Origin: Onchocerca volvulus
Lineage: Eukaryota; Nematoda; Chromadorea; Rhabditida; Onchocercidae
DNA: 64,000 bases
Reading direction: 5' to 3'
Assembly (NCBI GenBank): GCA_000499405.2
Contig: HG738138.1
Coordinates: 23,651,097-23,715,096 of the forward strand
The notes beneath the pieces were generated by a model. The model was not told where the DNA came from, ran no database searches, and saw nothing but the letters and a program-made list of their open reading frames with translations. The position numbers and the translations under genes are program-made. Positions 29,601 through 40,833 of the stretch are shown here, piece after piece. The first letter of the stretch is position 1. Each line of letters opens with the position of its first letter.

Positions 29601-31340
29601 TATGTCATCGGCATTTTAAGAACGATTAGAAATGATAACTTCCAAGTTGATATGCTCATCTTCATCTGCTTTTTAAACAGCTGCTATTTCTTTGATTTTC
29701 AACATGATGTTACGATAGAAAAAAAAGAAAAAAATAGAAAAAAATGGACATCATCAAGCAGGCGGAAATAGTAGATTTCAATCAGTCTGCACAAACGTAT
29801 TCTTCTTCTCCAATTTGAAATATTTGAGAAATTCGACGCAGATTTAATTTCATCTTGAAAGTTAACAAATTATTAAAGCAATTCATTTCATTACGTCAAA
29901 CTCATTCTTACAGAATGCAATTGTTTTGGGTAAAAAATAGGACGCAATTGGTAGAGGCAAAGAAGAATTTCTTAACAATAAATAATATACTTCTAGAATT
30001 CTTGCCACGACGGAGGAATCGAAGGAACAGCTGTCGTAGATTATAACAATCTACGGCATGATTGATACAAGATAGATTAGTATGATAAATGTCAACAAAA
30101 AAATTCGAAAAACGAATTTTTAGAAGGAAATATTCGTTTCCAAAAATTATGTTCTTACTTTTCCTTTTTTTTTTTCCTTTTTTGTTTATTCCTTTTTTTT
30201 CGTTTATTCCTTTTTTCGTTTTTCGCATAAACAAATTTTAAATCTCGACTTCTTTTGAGATTTTGTTTTAAATTTTTTTCCAATTACTAAGTTCCATTTC
30301 ATCATCATATAAAACTTTATTAAGCATATTATCCCGATATTTTTCAGAGATTGCTCTTGGTGTTGCTAATCGTTATTTCACATTCAAAATAATTATGATG
30401 GCATATCATCCTGTTGGAAAAGAACTTTGATCCACCACAGATTCAAATGAAATTTCTACCAAATAAGCAGACGAACTTCCCTTAGTCATTTAATTGATGT
30501 TTGATCTATTTCTTTTAGATAACAAACAAATAAGATGAAATATCAGAAACCGATAATCAAGAAAAAAAAATCAAGTCATCAGCTTCTAGTGATTCATGCG
30601 AATTCAAACTGAACACCATATCGCTATTTATTTACCCTACTTTCAGTGCAATTTCAAAATTTTGTCGTATTTGAGAATTTTAGCGAACAGTAAGCATTTC
30701 CATTCATCTTATGATATCTTATTCATATGCTGGGGAATAGAAGATTCGCAACCGGAATTTAAAACTTTCTCTAATCAGATAGCAGATGATTTTATCACAC
30801 ATAAAATAAATGCATTTAGCATAAAAATACTCGAAATATTCTAAGAAAAACAAAAAATATGAAAATAAAATGTACACGGAAAATATATACAACGTTACAA
30901 AAAAAATTTAGATAGCAGATGATAATGTCATGTCACAAAAATAACTCAGATAAAAAAAGTCGAATTTAATCCGTTCATAAATTAAGCAATCAACAAAAAG
31001 AATTGATTAATTTCAGAATTAATAAGTTGAATATCTTTTCTCTTAACTTGAAATATCCTAGTACTTCAATACTGAGTCCAAAATTTATCTCAAAATTCAT
31101 CTGGACTAATGCATTAAAGGAATCATAGAACGAAAGAAAAAAATCTTACTTTATTTGATTACAATTTGAAATATTTTTTTTAGAAAATGTATAATCTTAA
31201 AAAAATTTTCCAGATCTGATCGAACTAGCAAATAAAGATTTATTTTTATTATTAAATTCCTAGATTATGCTATCTTTTCATCATTCCTGATAATCTTTTC
31301 CATATTTCTGCTACTTATAGTTTCTAGACGGATCTAAAAA
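23618..31340. other. Long gene-poor stretch
   Basis: About 7.7 kb of AT-rich DNA with no recognised gene apart from the exon-like piece at 24113-24319. It holds poly-A and poly-T tracts, a CTT microsatellite near 26424-26444, a roughly 32-bp direct repeat near 26208-26272, and about four copies of GCAGAAT near 28304-28327. The region could contain distal regulatory DNA of the flanking genes, but nothing specific can be read. Confidence 0.6.
24113..24319 (+). other. Exon-like open frame of unknown identity
   Basis: After an acceptor-like ATTTATAG, a frame runs 68 codons to a TAG at 24317. It is rich in charged residues (for example FRCRRILKLNKEERLNL) and reads more like protein than its surroundings; the minus strand is closed. 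I found no upstream exon, so it may be a terminal exon, a relic or chance. Confidence 0.28.
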
Positions 31341-34179
31341 TCAATCAAGTACAGATGAGAGATCAATTCGATAAACAGCAACTTTAAAATAGACAGTACA
31401 TAAACAAAGAAGAAATTCGTTTTCATTCCGGCTTGGTACAGCAGTAATACGATCCGCATCCGGTAGAACTATTGCTTTTGCTATAAGATGCGCTTGACAA
31501 GCCTGCAATGCATGAATTTCGTAGGCTTGTCGAAAATCTCATAATAAAATATCAAATCAAATACTTGCAAATTTATGGGATTTAATACTTCTTCTAAAAT
31601 ACAGCTAATAGAAAAAAGAAATAATAGTGGAGCAGGAAAAAAAAATGCGGGTTTTTTTTAGCTTTCAATTTTGAGAAAAAACAAGAGAAGAAATAATCGC
31701 ACTAACATGACATCTTGAAAATTGGACAAAGAAGAAACATCTTTATATAATAACTTACGGTATGGTCACTCCATCTATAGATGAGTAAAATACCGAAAAT
31801 ATCCAGTGTCAACACGACATACATATTCTGCAAATTAACAGTAGTTGCACAAATAAAATCGCCTACCGGATTCTCCAGTGTTATCTTGGTACCACTTTCT
31901 GCAAGAATACAGAATGGCTCAAATATAATATATGTAGAATATCACTAGAATCACCTGAATATGCAACGACAATTCAGAAAAGTTCAGTTTTCAATAACAG
32001 AGTATTCAATGCCGGACATGATTGAATAAAAATTAAATATCAAACCATTCAGAATAATTCATTATTGGCTACGTTGCTAATGATTTTTCATAAAATTTTA
32101 ACATAGCTAATATTATGAAGCATATTACAACTATTTCATCTGGTCCATTTGCAAATGGAGGTCCATCATAAAAGACAAAACAATTATCTTTGTTAACCTT
32201 CTTCAACCGACCGCTCGAAAATTTTGTTCTCCTGTCAAAATTTTATTATTTTATATGTAAATAGATAAATAACCTGGATTAATTACAAGTAGCTGAGCAG
32301 CAAGCGATCCAATCAAACTCAGATATATCGGCTGATTGGGGACCATAAGGATTCGACTCGAAGAATTGAAAGGCAATGTTTGCGGCAAAATATCACAATT
32401 GTTTGAACTAAAATCGATCTTCACCAAATAATTTTCATGTCGTTCTGCCAGGAGTGCATAATACAAACCAGAAGATGTAATACCAAGTGCGAAGCCATAA
32501 ACATGTGATGGTACTTCATATTTGCTCAGTGGAGCTAGATGATTCGCAACATATCGGTAAGTTCTCACTAAAATTCATATTTAAAAAGAAAGACCATGAT
32601 TGTAAGCTTAAAACATTTTTATAACACCATGAAGATTTTCGGTGTCCCATCAATGTGACTTAGATCTTGCTTTTTTTTTTTTTTAAAAAAGTAAGATTTT
32701 ATGCAACTCATAATTGATATTGATTGATAATATCTTCGAATAAGATCATATCTCAAATAAGCTATAATCAAAATAATAGCTCAGGTTTTTAAGATGTTGT
32801 AAGTATATATAACTGACCGCATCGATCGGTCATCAAAACCAGTAACTCTGATGAACCATCACCATCAATATCACCAATGTATGATGCGCATATATTGGCC
32901 TGAATAAGTTGCTCGAAAAGTGGCAAAGGTTTCTGCAACTCTCCATTTTGGGCATCCGTTTGTGGAAAATCGAAAGATCGTATCTGACCACCTGCCGATA
33001 TGGCAACTATTTCGTCACTAAAAAAGCCAATGATAATAGTGAACTAGTATGCAAAAAATATTTGACAGTTTAAATTTGTCATCCAATTGTTATTTTAGCA
33101 AATTTAATAATAGTCTACTGAAAAAGATTGATAATATGAAAAAATAACAGTCTACGAAGATTTACAAGTCATTTCGATAATTACTTTAAATCATTCAAAA
33201 TACTAAAATTAAAGTCTTTTTTCTAAATAATTATTGATTTAATGCAATCACGGTCAAGAGATTATTCCTGTTCTAATAGCGAAGGTTGAAAAAATGATTT
33301 TTGCAAGGGCAAACGAACTATATTAAATCCCGGGGAAGTATTATAATAGTTTTTTCTTTTCGTAAACCAACCTGCTCTGTCTTAGTTTTCCAAAGCAAAT
33401 TGTTGTTAAAGGACTTTTGAAGATATTTTCCAATTTTGTATATTGTCTGTTGATGGTAAAGAATACTAACTGAAACGAAATAATTAAAATCCATTAAGTA
33501 AAAGATGGAAATAAATGAATGGTCATTTTGAATAACGAGAAAAACCAGAGTAGAATAAAAATAATAACAGTTCGGAATAAAGCAATGAAAAAAGATCTAC
33601 TAACATCAGAATAATCAAACAAGAATTTTAAAATGAGTTAGAACTCATTCATCTATTTTCTAGCCAGAAAGCTATTTTGAAATACAAATTCTTACTCTTT
33701 TACAGGAAAATGTTCATCTAAAAGAATTTAGCAAACAGTAATTCGCGTTCTATCTTCTTCCTTCATCCGACATCAAAGAAAATTTTGTTCTAGTTTGTTG
33801 TTTCATTTACAGTTAGCAAAATGATTCTAGAATAGTTATTAAAATACTAAACCTTTACTAATTCCGTGGAGGAAAATACAAATAATTGTTCCAATTCTTA
33901 ATTCCGATAATCCTTTCCAGGCCCTAAATTCGGGCATGGATTTCTTAGGCAATATACCAGCGATATACCATAAATTAGAGGGGAAAAAAATCAAATGAAA
34001 CTAACATCACCATTACATTTGCCGATGATGATGAAAAGTTGTTGATGATTAGCTGGTGACCATACCATCAATACACTAGACGAAGATGCATTAAGATGGG
34101 TTGCAAACAGAGCTGCAGCATTAATACTTGCTTCAGATTCTGCGATTTTCATCGCTGAAGACATTATCTTTGGAACATT
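31341..34179 (-). CDS. ITFG2-like FG-GAP beta-propeller protein (KICSTOR subunit homologue)
   Basis: Six exons in phase: 34006-34179, 33372-33469, 32818-33017, 32274-32567, 31759-31898, 31341-31502. The first exon begins after TTTTCCAG, and the likely start is the ATG at 34164, giving about 350 residues. The order matches ITFG2: a first blade ending KCNGDLVFF, the segment EIVAISAGGQIRSFDF, then the FG-GAP signature GDIDGDGSSELLV followed by DRCVRTYRY, then further blades. ITFG2 is a subunit of KICSTOR, which brings GATOR1 to the lysosome so that mTORC1 responds to amino acids. The protein is shorter than the human one (about 447 residues), and an upstream exon may be missing because the 5' end could also be a cis-splice site. 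Assignment rests on motif order and is good but not certain. Confidence 0.72.
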
Positions 34180-36373
34180 CTGGAAAATAACACAATAGTA
34201 TTTCAGCAGTAATGTTGGTTCAATCGTGAAAATAATATTCATAATGTGAAACGCCGAAACTCTTACATAGAAAAACCCTTGAATATCTCGAATCATGAAT
34301 CATAACTATTTGTCATATGAGAACATACTTGTCCAAGACTAAAGAACAACTCTTTCTGAGTAATGCTATCAAGCTACTTAAATTATAAATCTAGCCTTAC
34401 AATAAAGTTGGAAATCTCGTTCATTCCTTGCAAATATTACAAAATTCAACGTTTCCGGTGAAATTCAACTCTTTACCATTATTATAACACTTTTAATAAC
34501 CAATTTTGATATTTCTAAATACTTTAGCAGAAGAAAAGCAAAATCCGAAGAAATACAAAAATCTGATTCTTGAAGATAAGCAATTAAATCAAATAAGAAT
34601 TGATTCTAGGAAATAGGGAACAAATTCCAAGTGTTCTGCAAAATACAATGATTTCCTGTATGAATTTTTTCAAAAACAAGTGAAAATTTATTATTATTTC
34701 CAAAACTTCAAATAAATCATAAACAGTCATGGAAAGTCAGAATAAATGAAATCAGAAATACAATTTATATCAGATGATAATCAAGCAACATGAACTTAAG
34801 AGAATAACGAATCATACCATTACAGGACTTAATTTTTCGTTTTTAATTAACCTATAGTGTATCCCAAACTTTCTATACAGAACAATATTGTGCCAAGAAA
34901 AAAAAAAATAATTGAATGGGCTTCGTTGAATGGCTAAAAAGATGGATAAAGCAAAGGAACAAATAAATACGATTTCTGACAGATCATATTTTGTCCCAGA
35001 AAAAGATTTGATCAAGGAAAGAACTTTCGAGAAAAAATCGTTACAAAAGTTATTCTATCAAAATGATATGAACAATTATTGAATAATTATTCAGTGATTT
35101 GATAAAACGACCATTGCTAAAAAAATATTTAATTATTTTCAATTAACAATGGCAAAAAATTATTGTAAATAAAAAAATCAAATATTTGCAAAACATTTAA
35201 CGCTAATGCTAACTAGGAATTAAGAGGAATGTAATAATTTAAAATCAAAAGTAATCAATAGAGAATATTATCAAGATCTGCTTTCCAATGAAAAAAAAAA
35301 GAAAAAACACGTTTCATAATATGTGAATTGAAGATTAATAATAATATATCCAATTAAACGAATCAAGATGAAACATGATAGAATTATTATTTACAGAAGA
35401 AATCATATCGATTCTCTCTTCTATTTTTAATAATGAGCAAAATTTCAATATTGCATAATAAACAATTAATTTTTCCTATAAGTATCAAATTTAATCTTTC
35501 ACTGTACTTTTCCGTTTAAAGAAATAATCACTAAAGCCATACCGCAAACACCGTTCTAACCATAATTACATAAAAAGAATACTTTTACCAGTTCTTTTAC
35601 AGAATCTCTAAAAAATCTTGAAACGCTACCAGGATGCAATACTGGAGTTTTTAATTTTTTTTTAAACAAAGGATATAGGCAAGAATTTCCAGTGAACTAT
35701 AAAGTTAAGGGAAAAAGAAATTTCGTTTTCAGCAAATAACAGGAAGAGATCAAATAGATTCATTTCTGTTATTTCTGAGAACGAAATTTCTATCTTTAAG
35801 CTTTTTTTTTTTGGGGGGGCGGGGGAAGGGGGAGGGGGCAAGATGAAAATCAAGAAAAATTGGAAAAGTGGAAAAGCAAAATTAGAGGGAAAGAAAAAAA
35901 ATGCAAATGAACTCATATAAAGTGATCCATGTCTTTACGGTTCACTGGAAATTCATGTCTCAATTAATTTCAGGATTAAAGATTTTTTGAAAAAAAAAAA
36001 GAATGCAATAACTATTTCAAGTTATTGTCATAAGTAAAATGTGCCAACAATTTAATTATTGGATTAATTACATAATATAGGTTGATTAAAAAAACGAAAG
36101 AAACGAATGACTAGTTCTTGAATAATCGCAATAATAGCTTCTATCACAATGAATTTTTGATAGTGATTAGGGTAAAACAAGGGCTGGAAAAAGCAAATAT
36201 AAATATCAAGGAAATAATAATGCAGACAGGTATTATATGCAGAATCAAGTCACATAAGTAATGATTCAAATAGATAAATAACAAAAATAAATGAGCACAT
36301 ATAAAATAATAAATAAACTTTAAATGACATGAAATTTAAACCGAAATTCATCAAAACATCGAAATTTTGTCCA
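34180..36373. other. Intergenic region between ITFG2-like and F-box genes
   Basis: No gene recognised. It should contain the promoter of the ITFG2-like gene and perhaps a missed first exon. The notable element is the G-run cluster at 35813-35838. Open frames here (for example 34812-35015 on the minus strand) have no family resemblance. Confidence 0.5.
35813..35838 (+). other. G-quadruplex-type G-run cluster
   Basis: Four G-runs of 7, 5, 5 and 5 bases are separated by loops of 1, 2 and 1 base, directly after a T tract. This satisfies the usual G4 rule with very short loops. It is striking in DNA where G-runs over four are otherwise almost absent. Confidence 0.85.
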
Positions 36374-38673
36374 TCAAGGAACAAATCTTCGTTCGCCATT
36401 TCCATAATTTACAATAACCGAAGCTTTCGCCATTTTTGCACCATAATGCCCGGCCCAAAATTGCTCATCTTTTCCGCTATGTTGAAATAATACATAACGA
36501 ATCCCTCTAGGATAATTCGAAAATGTATGTTCAATCTTTTGCCATTCAGGTTCTAAAACCAAACAAAAAAATAATACAAAATTATAGGAAATTAACGATA
36601 AGTTATAATCACTGTGTGAAGTGTATGTAATTGTGAAACATCAATAGTTTATACGAAATAAATAATGGCATAAGAAGTTTTACATTATTCAACATAATCG
36701 GTGATATAATATCAGAAAATGAAAATATATTTAATCTGTCAGATAAAATCATACATCACCATTTTTAAGAGATTTATGGTGCCAATTTGTAAAATATTCT
36801 TTTTAACAAAGCAGAAAAAAATGCAATTAATATAAAGATTCACCTGTTAACATGCGAACTCGGGTTATTGAAGTATTAGTTGTATTATCACGATGCGGCA
36901 CATTACGTTGATGGTCAAGGCGACGGTATTGAGAACAAATAAGAATTCCTGGCATTGGTCTAAATGCCAAAGGCATGGATTTATCAAAAAGCAACTGAAC
37001 CTCTAATAAATATTTCGATGTGCAATCGAAGCGACAAGTATAGTACTCCGAAATGGTGATTGGTGGACAAAATTCATCCAAAAAAGTACGCTAAATGAAA
37101 TCCTTATTAGATATCCAAGGGAAAAATTTTTTGCCAAATTTGTTGGAATTTATACTTATGATCATTAGAAAATAAATTAATGAAGAGATGAACTTTCTGA
37201 GTTATCAAGCTCTATTTTATTCTTTTGTAAAACACAATGATGGAAAGTTTTTTTCGTAGTCCTTTTTTTTTTATTGAAATAAGAAAAAAGCTGATTGAAA
37301 TGATTCCAATACCAATAATTAATTTGAACTAAAAAAAGAAAAAGAAAAAAACAAATAATACATGAAAATTGCTACCTCAATTCCCTCTCTCCACAAATCA
37401 ATAATTTGAAATTTACTACACCAGCCAAAGCTTGTCGCGAATGCAGCCGGTATATCAACTAATGAATTTCTGCAACCTAGTGGTGGTCTTTCAACGATGA
37501 ACCTAAAATGTTATTTTAATAAGTATAATACATTTAAAAAGCAACAGTTCGTATGTCCAAACTAATAAAATTTATCAAATAATATGGTCTCATTGGTCTG
37601 CTAGTACTAGGATTTGTTTTCCTGAGTTCTCCTGATTGGTGATTTAAGATGGGATTATAATATCTGCAAACAATATACATCTTGTTTCTTTTTCATCATT
37701 AAAAAAAAAAAAAATGAATTGAAATTTACCCATCACCGCCACTTTCCCCTATCTCCCAGCTTTGAAGAGATCCATCATCACCACTGGGATTGCGGATCAA
37801 ATTTCGCGTGAAAGCCTGCTTTAAACAAACTTTCTTGATATTTAATGAAGGTTCACTACGTAAGAAGATGGGAGGCAAATCCAATGATCGATATGTCATA
37901 TAATTGATCCAGAAACCCGGAGCAGATAAAACATTGTACCATCGACGACAAACCTACAATATGTTTAAAACAGAATACTCGACGTATTTTAGTAAGAAGT
38001 AAACATTAAATTTAGAGCCAGTAATGTATGGAAGGCATAATTTGAAATGTTACTATAAATATATCACACTCAAATTTACTTAATTAAGCAATTCCGGATT
38101 TCCAAATGTGTTTGAATATATTTTCTGCCTCATGGCTATTGTAAATTCCACAAGTACAAAATAATAAGTTAAACTTTATTGCAAGTATAAAAACCATCCA
38201 AGATAAATGCAAAAAATAATAGTACGATTTATTTAACTATAACTAAAGTCATCGAACTGACTTCCAGTAATTCACATCAACAGATCAACTACCATAATTC
38301 ATGAAATAATGAATAAAAAAGAAAAACAACATACCAGAGGACATACATAACCAATATCACGAGGATTATTAATTCTGATTAAAATTTCTGCAAGAATTTG
38401 TGGTGGAATAGGTATATCTTGGATGTAAATATCGCTTTTACCTTCTAAAACAAGCAATCTTTGTGAAGACTAAAGAAGTGTTCGAAGAAAAAAAAGCGAA
38501 AAAAAAAAGCAAAAATATAAACTTCACAGGAATTTTTACGTCTTTTTATCATTGATTAGCAAACTTTTTTAAAACTGAACTAGAAAAATTTGCTCGAAAA
38601 GTGAATAGAAAAGAGGCATACCTTCATCGTTTTGATTTTCGATTTCATTTTGAGATGACCAATTCCCCATCAT
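36374..38673 (-). CDS. F-box protein with FBA (F-box-associated, glycoprotein-binding) domain
   Basis: Six in-phase exons, 38622-38673, 38335-38444, 37730-37953, 37376-37502, 36844-37090 and 36374-36552, encode about 312 residues. The F-box lies near residues 25-65 (IPPQILAEILIRI ... VCPLVCRRWYNVL) and should bind SKP1. The remainder is an FBA domain as in FBXO2/FBXO6/FBXO44: segments NPSGDDGSLQSW, TSFGWCSKFQIIDLW, a DxTSKYLLEVQLLF-like strand, and the C-terminal GIRYVLFQHSGKDEQFWAGH. In vertebrates such proteins are substrate receptors of SCF ubiquitin ligases that recognise N-glycans on misfolded proteins. The tryptophan-bearing C-terminal loop is kept, so sugar binding is possible but unproven. 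Two ATGs open the frame; using the second gives MGNWSS, which fits an N-myristoylation signal. Confidence 0.9.
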
Positions 38674-40833
38674 TCTCAAATGTCATTCATGCGTAATCTC
38701 TAACAATTATAAAATGAAGAAAAAACATTTCTTAGGTCAATATCTTCTCTCTTGGACCTGTTCTTCGAACGAAACATGAAATTTACACCGATTATTGGAA
38801 TGATATAAAATGCGGCACTTTCTATCCCTGCTTTGCAATCTTTTTTGAAAGATGACTCATCGATTCATATAGATAACAAAATTAAACAGAGGAATAAGTA
38901 AACAGACACTCCTGTCAAAAAAATTTAGAAGAAAATTAACTTTTAACTTGAATTAACAGTTAACGACTTACGTTTCTGGTAGTGAGTAATTGTGCTGCGT
39001 GATCAGTCGTATTTATTTGAACTTTTATTCTTGCTCAATGGATACAGATATAGAAGTGGAAACCAAATTGGATTATGGTTGAATTTCCAAACTTGGATAA
39101 TTAAACCTTATAACGAAACTTTGATAACACGACAATTACAGTATCAATCATATCAACAAAACAATTCTAATGATGATATCATAACCCTAAAGGAATAAGG
39201 AGACTAAATTAATCCTGACATATTAAAAAATCCAACCTTGTGATAACAGATCCTTTAAAAATGATGCTATGCTCAGAAATCTACTCATTTATAAAGGAAA
39301 GATAATGATAAAGTTTGATCTACAGGAAGGCACCATTATTAGTATATGAGAGCACGCTCTTATTGGTGCATGACCTAGACTACAATGTTGAATTATTGAT
39401 TGCATATCAAAACAACAATTCATAACAGCAAAAATGATTGAATTAGGCAATTGAGAGCAAGAAATTTCTCGAAATAGTTCCGATAGTTCCTACAATCAAT
39501 AAATTTCAAAATCTATTTCTCAATTCTGTTACCAAAAAAAATGTTGTTTCAAAAAAAAAAAAAAAATCAGAAAAAGTTCATTGTAATATTAGTCATGGTT
39601 CGGTCCTGTTTTATTTCATTCCTCGGGTTTTTTCTTTTAAAGTACTTCTCAAATTTTTTCAGAAATTTTAATATTTCGTAAATCTATATGAAAAGTTTCA
39701 ACGATATTAGATGTCGCTCTTCCTGTTTATTGTATCAGATTTGATTTGGCTTCTGCGATATATCAGATCGAGAAATGGCTGAAACTCGTGAATCAATTGT
39801 TTCTGGACTATATGATGACACATCATTCACGTTTCTCGTTATCATATCAGCAACTGTTGACAAAGATCTCCTGCAGTTGCTGGTAAAAACGGTAAAAATT
39901 GTATATTAATTCAAACTTGCGCTGTATTCTGATATTTGTTGAGCTAAATATCTTGATAATATTGCTATATTTTGTAAATTAAATTTCAAAACTTCTGAAA
40001 AAAGTACTAAAAAATAGCAAAAAGTAAATAAACTAGGAGAATGAAACAACGTAAGATGGACCATGACTAATATTACATGAACTTTGCTTAATATAACGCT
40101 TGAAAATTGTCGAAATAGTTAAAATTCAATTTGAATTTGTCATTTGTTGGCATTTGAAATTTAAATACGCAATTTCTTCGAGGGTAAAATTTCTGGAAGA
40201 AACCAAAACAGTGAATAATACTGCTTATAAAATAGAATAACCAAACGTTTTACTACACCTATAAATAAAATATTTTGAGAAAAATGAAATGAGCAAAGCA
40301 TACTGGCAGAATTTATGAAGTTTTAAGTTACAACTAACGAGGAAACAATTAGACCGTCTAAAAATATTTCATAATTTCCGTTATATCGTAACGCAAACAA
40401 GAAAAGATGTCCAAAAATACACATCTTTATATATGCCCACAGATATAAAATAGCTCAAATATTTGATAAATCATCACAGTTTTTATTTTTATTTTTCCAG
40501 ATTTCAAACTTCTGCATGTGTTTAAACCAACCATGTACAAGTATACATCCCATTAAAAGACAAAGAAATAAATAAGGAATAAATAAGGAATTTTGGCACA
40601 TTAATCACGATGACAATAAATAATTCTATATTAATTTCATTTTTTTGAAGAAAAAATCATAACGAACAGAATAAATCACATGGTATAAAACTAGCAAAAA
40701 GAGATATTTTATCAGTTAGCACTGATATAAACCGGATAAAAATGAATGAATGCTTCGAATATTCAGAAATCCTAGATTAGAGCATTGTAGACAGCAAAAT
40801 CCAAAACTTGCATGAATAATAAAAAAAAAACAA
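38674..40833. other. Intergenic region with one open exon-like stretch
   Basis: No complete gene. From about 38979 to 39198 the plus strand is open for over 70 codons with protein-like composition (for example NQIGLWLNFQTWIIKPYN), but without an in-frame ATG and without neighbouring exons. It could be an orphan terminal exon or relic. The rest shows only AT-rich filler. Confidence 0.4.
38979..39198 (+). other. Open exon-like stretch, no start codon
   Basis: The frame begins after a weak acceptor (GTGAG) and ends with TAA at 39196. No methionine occurs in frame, so it cannot be a stand-alone ATG gene. The composition (aromatic, Asn/Gln-rich, no low-complexity run until the end) is better than random. 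The family is unknown. Confidence 0.3.

Noticed and set aside
32142..32231. Minus-strand stretch encoding FYDGPPFANG, resembling a class I aminoacyl-tRNA synthetase motif
   Set aside because: Its phases fit neither flanking ITFG2 exon, which join perfectly to each other. No other synthetase sequence is present and the residues after the motif do not match.
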